Source of the DNA: Macrocystis pyrifera
Lineage: Eukaryota; Sar; Phaeophyceae; Laminariales; Laminariaceae
Length of the DNA stretch: 64,000 nt
Assembly (NCBI GenBank): GCA_031763025.1
Contig: JASSKH010000002.1
Coordinates: 12,393,468-12,457,467 of the forward strand
Reading direction: 5' to 3'
The translations under genes and the position numbers were made by a program. How positions within the stretch are numbered: position 1 is the stretch's first letter; every line of letters begins with the position of its first letter. This document shows, piece by piece, positions 53,561 through 63,895 of this stretch. Under the pieces are notes generated by a model. The model was not told the DNA's origin. It ran no database searches and saw only the letters and a program-made list of their open reading frames with translations.

Positions 53561-54589
53561 ATATAACTTTTGTCGGACTTAAAATTTTGAATATTAGTGT
53601 GGAATATTTTATCTTGGATTTAGCGTGGTTACTTTTATTGTGAGGTTAGTGTGAGGGAGCAAAGAAGGCAAATAACGTCAAGAAAATAATTATTAGTGTT
53701 GCACGATAAGCAAGCACGCAAAGAAACCGAAGAACGCAAAGAAAACGAAACACCGTAGAAGCGACAATATTTCGTGGTAGACTCGCTGAGCGCGAAGCAG
53801 GTATAGTCAAGAGAAAAAAAAGACAAACGTGAAGAAGTTTATACCAGGTACTTCTCAGAGTGATAGTACTGTAGTCAAGTACTGATACATGGGCCAGTCA
53901 ATATATATATATTTTTACTCGTCCGGCGGCGATTTCTCTATCAATAGGAAACATCGCGACTTGAAGTTAGCAGCAGTGAGTTCCTCATCCTGCAGCGTAT
54001 TTGCCGACGTCGCAATTTTCGAAATCCGAGTTGGTTTCGTCAAAAACAAAATAAAGAAAAAACTGAAATATCGTGCCTTAGTGGAACCATATATAAATGT
54101 CGATATTCGAGTGTTTGAAAAAAAGTGTCTCCAGAATTTTACTCCTTCCGCGTAAAAAGCTGAATTCCCTTCCCATCATGATTTTGGTGTGTGTGCGGAC
54201 GAGGTGAACCAAATCCTGCAAGCGACGCCTCCGAAGTTGAGGAGGGAAGTGTGGACGTGCTGCAACGCGGCAAAAAAAAAAACAAAAAAAACAGCGTGCG
54301 AGTAACAACGGCAGCCCGATAACGGTGTCGCGGCAGAAATAACATGTGCATTTGGGGTAGGGGCGGAAAAAAGCAGCAGCGATACGATAACACTGTACTG
54401 CAGAGGTCAGGTGCATTTTGGGTAGGAGTGAAAATTTGCACCACCGACACGACAACTACATACTGCAAACAAAAAGTTCGTCAGAGTACCAGTGCCCAGT
54501 CGTCGGGACTCAGTTGTTGACTCGCGAATACCAGTCATTTAGAAGTCTCGAGTCCAAGAGTATTACAAAGTACTGAAACGACAGAATCC
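53561..54589. repeat. Unassigned sequence with an 80-bp tandem duplication at 54310-54465
   Basis: GATAACGGTGTCGCGGCAGA...TGTGCATTTGGGGTAGGGGCGG and GATAACACTGTACTGCAGAG...GGTGCATTTTGGGTAGGAGTG are diverged tandem copies. A TACCAGGTA lies at 53842. No gene is supported in 53561-54310. Confidence 0.5.
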
Positions 54590-55049
54590 TCGTTAGTCTA
54601 AAGGGTTCGAGCGGCTGATATGACCGAGGCCTCATGAGTCTCATGGGTACTCAAATTCGAAATATAAGACCAAAAACACAATATTACAGTCCAATCGCGC
54701 AGATTGCGATGGCTTCGACGTGCCGAGTACACACCCGTACCAAATAAGACGCCGCAGTCAAGTCCAAGATGACGAAAGGCATAAAAGGAGAGCTTTCGCC
54801 GATGATCGTTACGTGCATGCACCCCGTAAACAAAACTCTGTAGACTAAACAGAAAATATATATGCAGCCGCGCAGAACTCGTAGGCCTCGACGCGCCGTG
54901 CAACAACCTAGACGAAATAAACAAACGCAGACACGACCTCAAAGGTGACGGTTATAGCAGGGTACGTTGACTGTCGTCCTTTGTGGGTCGATATCGTCGT
55001 AATGTATACGTACCGACAAAGTACGTAGAAAGTGCGTAGTCTTACTATT
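54590..55049 (-). repeat. Composite repeat H, copy 3 (3-prime part), then unassigned
   Basis: 54684-54907 matches 20358-20602, with the minus-strand hydrophobic frame preserved and ending in TAA at 54684. It reads FTGCMHVTIIGESSPFMPFV, against FTGCMYVTIIGEISTCMPFV in copy 1. Confidence 0.6.
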
Positions 55050-58000
55050 GACACAAGGTTCCCCTTCGGGATGTGGGTGGCATGAAATCCGGGGGGTGTC
55101 GCAAGTTGAAAAGTGAGACGCAGGCAAAGCCTTTGCACCTCTGGTTTGAGTAAAAATGATCTCGGAGTAAAATGAGTCATGTGGGGTACAGTAGTACTGT
55201 AATATTGCTGAAAGCGAAGAGTAGTAGTATAGTCTTCGATGCTCTCGGATGCCTTGGCGTATAGGAGGCATAGACTACTGTATTGCTCAAAGGAAAGCGT
55301 AGCACTCAGAAGGAAAATGACGGGATTTGTATCATCCAGGTATTTATCGCCTGGGTGGGATCCGTATCATCGACATAAATATGTGTGATCCTTGATCTGA
55401 ACACACCAAAATGACGGGATTTGTATCATCCAGGTATTTATCGCCTGGGTGGGATCCGTATCATCGACATATATATGTGTGATCCTTGATCTGAACACCT
55501 CTACCGGGTGGAGTCTGCACGATCTGCATGAACTACACATGTTAATCGGTTGTACATTTACCGTGATTAATTGATGAATAGCTTTGCGTGGGTGGGTCTG
55601 CATGATCTGAAGGGTCTGTACGATCTGCAGGATTTGTATAATGTAGACGTACCACCCTGTTTTTGGCGGTGATATCTGCTTGGTCTTTATGATTGCACTT
55701 GCGTGCCGAGTAGGATGACCTGAATGCCATGTGTGCATGATGTGGAGGATCTATCTGCATGATCTAAAGCATCTATTATCTACACAATCCAACTAGTTTT
55801 TGCCTGGGGAGACATGTAGGTTCTGTATCATTTGCATAAGTGTGCCAGGTGGGATCTGGTTGATGTCAATGACATGCACATGTTTAGCCTGAAGGGGATC
55901 TGTGGTTACAATTTTCATAGATGTGTACCTGCGTAGAATCTGTGTAATCTGTACAATCAGTACAATTCGACCGGGGTGGAATCTATCCGATCTGCCTGAT
56001 CTGTACATCTTAAGCGAGATAGGGTCTGTACGATCTGCATGATCTGCACATGTTTATCGGTGGGTGTCATTGATCTGCAGGATCTGTATAATTTACAGGA
56101 TCAGCATGATCTACCTGAGTGGAATCTGTGTGATCTGTACATCGGGATAGGGTATGTACGATCTGCATGATAGGCACATTTTTATCGGTGGGTCTGCATG
56201 TTCTGCAGGATCTCTTCACACTTGTTTACAGCATATTTAGCCGGGATGGGGTCTGTATGAGGTAGATATTTCGCAGGTGTGTACCTGAATGGGATATGTG
56301 TGATCTGTATGATCTGTACATCTTAACCGGGATGCGGTCTGCACGATTTGCAGGATCTATTTGATCTGCAGGATTTCTGTATGATCTGGAGGATCTATAA
56401 AATCTGGATACTTCACACTTGCTTTCAGCATGTTTAGCCGGGATGGGGTCTGTATGAGGTAAATGTTTCAAACGTGTGTACCTGAGTGGGAACTTGCAGG
56501 ATTTTTTCATGATCTGAAGGATCTGTAAAATCTGAATACTTCACCCTTGTTTACATCATGTTTAGCCGAGATGGGGTCTGTATGGGGTAGATATTTCACA
56601 CATTTGAACCTGAGTGGGGACTTGATCTGTGTGGTATGTACCTATGTGTAATCTGCAGGATCTGTATGATCTGTACACATGTGGGATCTGCAGGATCTGT
56701 ATGATCTACCTGAGTGGAGTGTGTGTGATCTGTATGATCTGTTCATCTTGACCGGGATGGGGTCCGTATGATCTGCATAATCTGCACATGTTTATCGGTA
56801 GGTTTGCATGACCTGCAGGAATTGTCTGATTGGCAGGATCTGTAATATTTGGCAGGTGTGTGTACCTGAGGGGGATGTTGATGTGTGCGATCTGTAAACA
56901 TTTGCCAGGTGGTATCTGAATCATGAGGTAGATATTTCACAACCGTGTGTACCTAAGTGGGAACTTGCAGCATTTCTGTATGATCTGCAGGATTTGTAAA
57001 TCTGGATACTTCAAATAATTGTTAGTATCATGTTTAGCCGAGATGGGGTCCGTATGAGGTAGATATTCACACGTGTGTACTTGAGTGGGAACTTGATATG
57101 AGTGATCTGTACATATATGTGATCTGCAGGATCTGTATGATCTACCTGAGTAGAATATATGTGATCTATATGATATGTTCTTCTTGACCGGGATGGGGTC
57201 TGTACGATCTGCATGATCTACACATGTTTATCGGTGGGTTTGCATGACCTGAAGGATCTGTATGATCTACAGGATCTGTAATATTTGGCAGCTGTGTACC
57301 CGAGTGGGATCTTGGTCTGTGATATGTACATCTTCACCGGGTAGGATCTTTATGATCTACAAGAACTGCACATCCATGTTTCGTCGGGAAGACCAAAGAA
57401 TCAATCAAAACTAATCAAGCTCGAAAATGATTTGATGGACAACCCTATACACGCGCAACACTATTATTAATAACACCCGGTACAAAATATACTGGTACAC
57501 GAAATAGCCAGCGTGTGATAAAAACATCAGTCGCACGGACGCAAAAAAATTACGAGTAGCAGCAAGGAAAGCAACCTGCGCCAGCAACAACAGCAGTAGC
57601 TATTCCGTGACAGTGTGCAACGGCAGCGTCATCAGCACGAGCACCAAGATAAGTCACCGTGTGACACAGGCAAAAGCATACTTTGGGTAGCAGCAAGAAA
57701 AGGCGCCAGCAGCAACAGTAGTAGTAGCGGATATACCGTAATTGTGCGCAGCAGTGTGCAGAGGCAGCCGCAGCAACGACAGGAGCAGCAAGATAAATAG
57801 CAACCGCGTGGCACGGGCAAAAATAAACAAGGGTAGCAGCAAGAAAAGCAACCTGTGCCAGCAACAGCAACAGTAGCATCTATACCGTGATTGTGTGTAG
57901 CAGTAGCGGCAGCAACAACAGGAGTGGCAGAATAATAAGCAAACCGTGTGGCACAGGCACATCGCACAAAGGGCAGTGAACACTCGGTTATTACACGCAA

Positions 58001-58830
58001 CCCAATACGTGGTACAAAAATCCGATATATGAATCGCACCGAGATACTAAAAAATTGCTACCGTACCAAGTATAATAAACGTGGTGGATACAGCCTTTTC
58101 GCACGTCTCGTGGCCAAGCACAAGCACACGAGCACTCAGCAGCAGCAGCAGCAACATTCAGCAGTACTCGAGCAACAGTCGATTCGAGCAGCACTCGTAC
58201 GCCTGTTGTTGCTGTTCTTGTACTTCTGCGTACTGCTCGAGCAGCACTCGGGCGCACGAGCATGAGTAGGTTTCCAAGCCTATTGCACCACAAAAAAAAG
58301 ACACGGGACCACGATCACTCGATTGCTCAAGCGCAACGAGCACGAGACGAACACGAGCACGACGTGGCCAAGCAGCCACGGGCACACAAGCACTCAGCAG
58401 CAGAGCAGCAGCACCCAGCGACACTCGAGCAACACTCGACTAGAGCAGCACTTGTACGCCTGTTGTTGCTGTTGTTTTACTGCTGCAGCTCGGGCATCAC
58501 GAGCTTGAGCAGAACTGCTGGGTGCTGTTGTGGCAGTTGCAGCAAGAAGCGAGAAGAAGAAAATCTTGGCAGCTGAAAACACGAAGATCCGGGTAGGTTC
58601 CAGAGCCCCTAGATGGCCTTTCGGAAGTGGGACCCCATCCCCTGAGTTGCTTGCAGGGTTACGTGACTTTGACCACCTAAAGCATGTGCCACGGAGCCCG
58701 CCCGGAGCCAACGCTAGCACCGTATGTCCACGCCGCCCCCCTGCAGGCCCCGCAGCAGGAAGCACGAGAAAAGATCCGCGGCCAAACGAGAAAAGTGAAC
58801 TATTCCGGAAAAAACGGCCATTTGGTACAA
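55050..58830. repeat. 3.8-kb segmental duplication, copy 2
   Basis: Direct, collinear match to 25957-29770, displaced by about 29.1 kb. It has an extra local duplication: TGACGGGATTTGTATCATCC...GATCTGAACAC occurs twice, at 55318-55405 and 55412-55498. It starts ACACAAGGTTCCCCTTCGGG without the TACCAGGTA that precedes copy 1. Confidence 0.9.
55380..57370. repeat. GATCTG tandem repeat array, copy 2
   Basis: The same repeat grammar as 26260-28330, with unit-level gains and losses. For example, the block after TTTTTATCGGTGGGTCTGCA is shorter here. Confidence 0.85.
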
Positions 58831-59669
58831 ACTAATACCAGGTATAATCTAATAAAACAACAGTCTAGTACGCCAGTAAATAGTAGGTTGTAGGTTTGGG
58901 GAAAATATCATAGTAATGTACTGTAGGTATCAAGAAAGTACGTAGAAAGTACGTACTCGTACCATAGCCTAATAATGCAGTAATCTAATACGGCAGTACG
59001 TGGGTTGGGCTTCCATCTTTTTTTTTCTGCTGGGTACGACTCCGTGGTTGAACTCAACGACATATCGTACACACGAGAGGTACCCACCAGTCACAACGAG
59101 CAGGAGCACAGCCGCAAATCCGTTGCGGCTGCTCCTGTTGCGTTCTGTCTACGTCGGTCTTCATTTCATCTGTTTTATTCCCTTTGCCTGAGCAAATTGG
59201 TCTGTGGGTACATTTTTTTCGCGGTTGAGGACTCGTACAGCATGCTGTTGCTGCTGTATAAGCTGTGTCAATTTACAGCCGTCTCTCTCGACATAGATAT
59301 TTGCGAGGTTGAATTTTACTTGATTGAAGATGATGCTGCTGCCGCCATTTGTTTTTTTTTGCGTGGGTTTTCAGAAGAAGTGATGGCAGCAGGAGGTACC
59401 ACGAATACAGTAGACGCCGACCGCCAGACCCGAACCCCAACCCTCACCCGAACGCTATAGAGCGACCTGTGCTTGGAAGCAAATTAGGTACCGCAGGTTG
59501 TAGGTATGGAGAAGTCAGTATCACTGTTATCTTGTTTCGATCTGTGTGGTGGGTTAGAAGGGTAGGACAGCGCTACACGTACAACACCCTACACGAAACT
59601 TACATACATAATACACGTGCGCGTGCACGTAGTACATCTTTTTACACGTAGAGCCATGGTAGTCACACA
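58831..59669 (+). repeat. Mosaic of 21.6-kb and 42.7-43.6-kb repeats with a 151-codon frame
   Basis: 58900-58960 shares GTATCAAGAAAGTACGTAGA with 21640. 59280-59460 shares the plus-strand peptide DIDICEVEFYLIED and a degenerate telomere-like CCCGAACCCCAACCC with 42.72-42.90 kb. 59490-59570 and 59571-59630 repeat the 42.94 and 43.5 kb modules. The plus-strand frame 59005-59460 is open through the shared part, including FSEEVMAAGGTTNTVDADRQ. Its counterpart at 42.8 kb is FSGEMIATGDTRHTVDADHP, so this segment may derive from a coding sequence. No family recognised. TACCAGGTA at 58836. Confidence 0.5.
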
Positions 59670-60180
59670 CGATCTTTATCCCATTTTTGCGTTTTTTCAT
59701 CGTTTTTTTATCCGTTTTTTGCGACCTCGCTCAATTTGAATTGTTTTGCATTTTTTTGGAGTTTTGGTCAATCGATTTTTTCGACTTTTGCGCCTTTTTT
59801 TGTTTAGTATATTTTTCGTATTTTTGCCGATTCTTAACGTTTTTTCCCGTCTTGTTTATATAATTGTTCGTATGCGAGCTCGCAGTACGCACGTATGGTA
59901 CGAAGTTATACAAGGGGACGCACGTAAAGCACCGCTTGCGCGCCGTTCGTTTTCGACGAATTCACGACGTTTACCCCATTTTTGCGATGCCATTATCTTG
60001 CTCAGTTTTTTTTTTCAGTTTTTTGAGTTTTGGTACATCAATTTTTTCGATTTTTTTTTTCGTTTTTTTTTTTTTTTTTGCCGATACTTAACGTTTTCCC
60101 TCGGTTTCGTCCGTTTTTGGTATTTTTCTCATTCGTAGAGTTTCGTCTTGTTCATGTGATTGTTCGTATGCGAGTGATAA
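59670..60180 (+). repeat. T-rich tandem array, two units
   Basis: Units start near 59675 and 59963 and match the array at 43.64-44.47 kb, including GCGAGCTCGCAGTACGCACG and CTTAACGTTTTCCCTCGGTT. Confidence 0.8.
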
Positions 60181-60295
60181 AATCAGAGGTCGGGACACTT
60201 CGTATCCCTGGACAGGTTTGCCTATTACGCCAGTACTCGTTGGTACTCACGTGTGTTGTTTGCTTAGAGATACACACGTGGTCATTCGGCTACCC

Positions 60296-60970
60296 CCAAA
60301 AAACCCTCCAGGGACAATTTGACCGTCCAGAGGGCGAGGCCACCCTCCAGAGGGTTTTAGATGCGTGGAGGGTCAGGGGTTCCGCCCTTTAGAGGGACGG
60401 TATTTTCTTTGGTACCCTGTACGGGCTTGCCTGTGCGCTAGCCTCTAGAGTGTGCTGTCTAGATACTGCCGGAGGGTCGTGCTGCAGTTTTGTTCCAGAG
60501 GAGGGCAATGGCCGTTTCAACCCCCTAGAGGGGTTTCTATTGAAAACTCTGGAGGGGGGTCGGCATCTCACCCTCCAGAGTGCGTTGGCAATTGTCTAGG
60601 ATGCGAAGTTTCGCCCTCTAGAGGGAGCTCTTTTCTGATGCGACCTCTGGAGGTCACTACTAATTCCTAGCCTCTACTAGAGGGTTTGCGTGCCGTTCAC
60701 TCTGGAGCGCCGTGGGAAGTAGTTGTTCCGGTGGTCTATAAGAATGGGCAGCCTCTGGAGGCATTGACATTGCACCCGCTGAAGGTGGATCAATATGCTA
60801 CCCACCAGAGGCATTGAGACTGCAGCGATTCGATCAGTTGCCCTCCAAAGTCGTTAAGGTTGGCTGCACCTACTTGCCCACTCTGAGAGTTTCGTTGCTT
60901 GCTCTAGCCTTTCTTTGGTCGGAAATTATTCAGATCATCCTCCAGCGGCTTGCTTGACGAGCCCTCCGGC
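60296..60970. repeat. Cluster of CCCTCYAGAGGG-like palindromes
   Basis: About 20 variants of a self-complementary CCCTC[CT]AGAGGG motif occur in 675 bp. Examples: ACCCTCCAGAGGGT (60342), CCCTTTAGAGGG (60385), ACCCCCTAGAGGGGT (60520), CCCTCTAGAGGG (60614), GACCTCTGGAGGTC (60642) and GCCTCTGGAGGC (60751). Spacers of roughly 15-55 bases are unrelated to each other, and the motif decays towards 60.97 kb. No gene overlaps convincingly. The spacing is too irregular for a CRISPR array or a simple tandem repeat. Confidence 0.75.
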
Positions 60971-61574
60971 GCTTGCGAATTGAGCATCACACGCCACGGG
61001 GTGGCCGCGGCATATACAGCAGCAGCAACGCGACAGTAGATGAAAATCTTCTATTCTGGGCAAGGCTCGCGGCTAATTGTGATGCCAACGTGGAGCATAT
61101 ATAGGTCTAGATATATGGAGACTTCAGAATGGCTTTTCTCGCTGAGCACAAACGCTTAGCTGCACTTTCTTATATCTCGAAATATTCCAGCCTGAAATTC
61201 TCGACTGCTTAATTATTGGCACATGTGGCGCACTATACGCTCCGGATCCAGACTGTGCACATACACACATACAGCTGCACAGCGGCAGCCTGGATCCAGA
61301 GGGAGAAGGACGCCGCCTACAGCCGCGACACAGTTTTTTTTTCTTTTTTTACGTACCACATGTTATACCAGTTCGAGGTCTGTTTTTTTTGTTTTTTTTC
61401 TCCGCGGACAATTTTTCATTCGTTTGGCTATTCGCCCTTGCATTAATAGTCTTTTTTTTTTCAGCTTCTTGCTGTTTGTTTGATATGCCTTCTCTTTTTG
61501 GTGATTGGGTCGAGAATGTGTGATATCCGCCACTTCCCCAGCGCGTCGCGTGTGATGCAACAGCCGCTATAGGT
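60971..61574. other. No recognised gene
   Basis: T-runs and low-complexity plus-strand frames (61216-61483), which translate as Phe-rich sequence. There is a CAGCAGCAACG tract near 61020. Nothing identifiable. Confidence 0.4.
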
Positions 61575-61790
61575 TCATGCGATGTCGGTCCGCGCGACGT
61601 AAGGGATTTTTCGTATTCTCCCGGTCCACCTGGTTAACCGCTTGTTTGTAACACGAGCACCTAACTGTATCACTGCTGCTGTCTTTGGTACAGTAGTGCC
61701 TAGAGCCCCTCTGTCACAGCAGCGACTGCTTGCGACAGGTAGACCCTCGTTCCTTTCACCCATGATTGCCGCTAGTTCGACTCTGCAGCC
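61575..61790 (-). CDS. Possible terminal exon, unknown protein
   Basis: On the minus strand a strong acceptor (TGTGTCCTCCCTTGCAG ending about 61791) is followed by an open frame to a TGA at 61575. It reads GCRVELAAIMGERNEGLPVA, RCCDRGALGTTVPKTAAVIQ and LTRWTGRIRKIPYVARTDIA. Upstream on the same strand GVEPITKVKVRILRVTDIIH then PREARL (61965-61850) could be the preceding exon. The composition is basic and globular. No family is recognised. An open plus-strand frame overlaps the region but is Ser/Pro/Thr-rich and less protein-like. Confidence 0.3.
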   Translation of the reverse strand, partial: GCRVELAAIMGERNEGLPVASSRCCDRGALGTTVPKTAAVIQLGARVTNKRLTRWTGRIRKIPYVARTDIA

Positions 61791-62220
61791 TACTGCAAGG
61801 GAGGACACAGCGACAAGCGCGCTGGCCCCAGAACGGCATTCCGGGCGGCCGGTTCCGTTCTGGGCGCAGCAGGATAGTCAGCCGGGCCTCTCTCGGATGT
61901 ATGATGTCCGTCACGCGAAGAATCCGAACTTTTACTTTCGTGATCGGCTCCACCCCTCTCATCAATTCGTGCCTTGCATGCAGCGCCCTCTGATTATATA
62001 AGTAGTATGAACAGGGATAGTTCCCTCAGTGCAGCACGCGTATGTTTTTTCAACCCCTATGAGAACAAGCTTGAGAAACATTTCGAAACCTTCCAAAACC
62101 GCCTGTCCGCGGGCAAAATTTGAACGTCACAGGACAGCTTCGCAGACTTTAATTACGCGCCGCGAAATGTATAGTCATTCCCATTGACTAGAGAGCCATC
62201 TTTTACGAGAATCCTCGGCA
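61791..62220. other. Unassigned
   Basis: Contains the possible upstream exon mentioned in the previous entry (61850-61965, minus). Otherwise nothing recognisable. Confidence 0.3.
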
Positions 62221-62680
62221 GACATCGATCGCCAAAACCAACGACACCGTCATGAAATCTGAACGGAATGCGCTGGTTAAGGTCTCCGACCCAGCCTAGT
62301 GTCACAGTACTTACACCTCGGTCGGCGGTATGTGGCGTGGGCTGACCAGGCGTCTGATAAAAAAAACATTCTGGCGCTGGTCTGTAGTAAGACAAACGAA
62401 TAAAAATCTCGACCCCTCCGATGGCAAAAAATAGACCATTTTTCAGGTTTGACATCGATCGACAAACCCAACGATTACGTCACGAACTCTGAATGAAGCG
62501 CGCTGTTTAAGCTCCGACCCACACTAATATCACAGTTTCTCACACCTCGGTCGGTGATATGTGGCGTGGGTGGGTCAGGTGTCTACTAAAAACATATTTG
62601 GCAGCTGGTGTGTAGAAAACAGACGACAAAAACTCTCGATTCCACTCCGTTGGCACGAAACAGAACTTTTTGAAAGTTTT
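62221..62680. repeat. Diverged tandem duplication, 230-bp period
   Basis: GACATCGATCG at 62221 and 62451 starts two copies sharing AACCAACGA...CGTCA, CTCCGACCCA, CACCTCGGTCGG.G.TATGTGGCGTGG and CACGAAACAGAAC-like ends. A minus-strand frame covers the first copy (62153-62455, with VSTVTLGWVGDLNQRIPFRF) but is broken by stops in the second, so coding is doubtful. Confidence 0.8.
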
Positions 62681-63801
62681 GACGAAGAGCAAAGGACGCC
62701 GCGGACAACCTCTCGCTCCCTAGACCACGGATTCCAATGATACCTCCAAGCCCATAATTTACACTCTCGTTGGCCTTGCCCGGTACGAAGCTCGTTGACC
62801 GTGGGTGGATTTTATGTCGAGATCGAATGTCAATCGTCGCGTGGCTGCGGGTGTGCGAGCTGCGAGCTGTGTATTTCTTCTAGTTTGTGTGAGGCGTGAT
62901 TTCACGTGGTTCTCATTAATACAGCTATTTTATCAGAAGATGGCTCCCGTCGTTCGCGTTATTTCAGCCATTTGATTGGAAGATATAGCTGGCGTCAACT
63001 GCCCCATATTATTTGAGACTTGCCCCTGTCCGTTGAACTGCCACAAGTCACAGCTCTTGCCGCTGACAGCACTGGCGACATACACATTTCCATCGCTTAT
63101 TACCATGTGAAATCATGGAGTCGAAACGCGGTTGGTGAGGGCGTTAAGGGGCACTTAGGCCGACAATTCGAAAGGCAGGTACAGCAGTACGCGAGCGTCC
63201 CTCCAGAACAGAACCCTTTTTCGAAATGGACGAGACTGGAGAGCTGGAGAGGATAGCTTTCTCTGTGGACTAGACGACCAGCGACAGCGTTGATGGCAGC
63301 TATTCCGAGGTGAGAGTACGCGAATGGTAGTTTCCATGTGGGTGGGCAAGATATCATAGCTTGGAGTGGACCGCGTCATATATACAGCAGTGGCTGCCCC
63401 AGTCGTGCATCTGTATTGTCGTGCCACGGTACCGGGGGTTCACGCTTCTTGTACGTCTGATCAGTGATAGCTCTCGTAGCCAATCGGAGCGATGCTACCA
63501 GAGTTCCGCCTCGCCACCTAATGCTCTATCTCTTGCTGGACCCGCAGCAGCAAGGACATCACTGCTGCGCTCTTCATTTTGTGATGACCTGCTGGTGTAC
63601 CTGTTGTTCAAGTTTTTTTAATACCCCACGGCATAAATTCAAAGACCCAACGGGCAGCATTTTGAATTTTGAACTTCGAGCATTTTTTTTTTGTACCAGT
63701 ATTTACGTCCGTACATCCTGGTACTCCACAGCCACAAGCGTATATTTTTTACAGCAGTAGGTCGTACGTATAATTTATATCACCTGGTGCTTTCCCAGCC
63801 G
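62681..63801. other. No recognised gene
   Basis: A plus-strand frame (63020-63256, with GKHLGRQF-like helical sequence near QVQQYASVPPEQNPFSKW) and overlapping minus-strand frames give no known domain. The T-run and TGTACCAG near 63690-63700 are the only other features. Confidence 0.35.
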
Positions 63802-63804
63802 GCG

Positions 63805-63895
63805 TCCCCGGTGGCTTGGTAGGTGGTCCGCGTGCCTGTCAAGATCAATTTCGTGGGTTCAAGTCCCACCGAGTGCATGCTCATAGGGACTTTTT
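63805..63895 (+). tRNA. tRNA-like sequence (degenerate; anticodon position GUC) with T5 terminator
   Basis: A box A match, TGGCTTGGTAGG (63812-63823), and a box B match, GGTTCAAGTCC (63856-63866), are spaced as in a tRNA gene. The T arm is intact (GTGGG-TTCAAGT-CCCAC). Counting from box A, the anticodon loop reads CTGTCAA, giving GUC (Asp). The acceptor, D and anticodon stems pair poorly, so this is not a functional tRNA. A TTTTT run at 63891-63895 could terminate RNA polymerase III. It is probably a tRNA pseudogene or the head of a tRNA-derived SINE. Confidence 0.45.

Noticed and set aside
60296-60970. CRISPR-like array
   Set aside because: The motif is short, variable and palindromic, spacer lengths vary from about 15 to 55, there is no cas gene, and the genome is eukaryotic.
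63805-63895. Functional tRNA-Asp
   Set aside because: Promoter boxes and the T arm fit, but the acceptor, D and anticodon stems have several mismatches.
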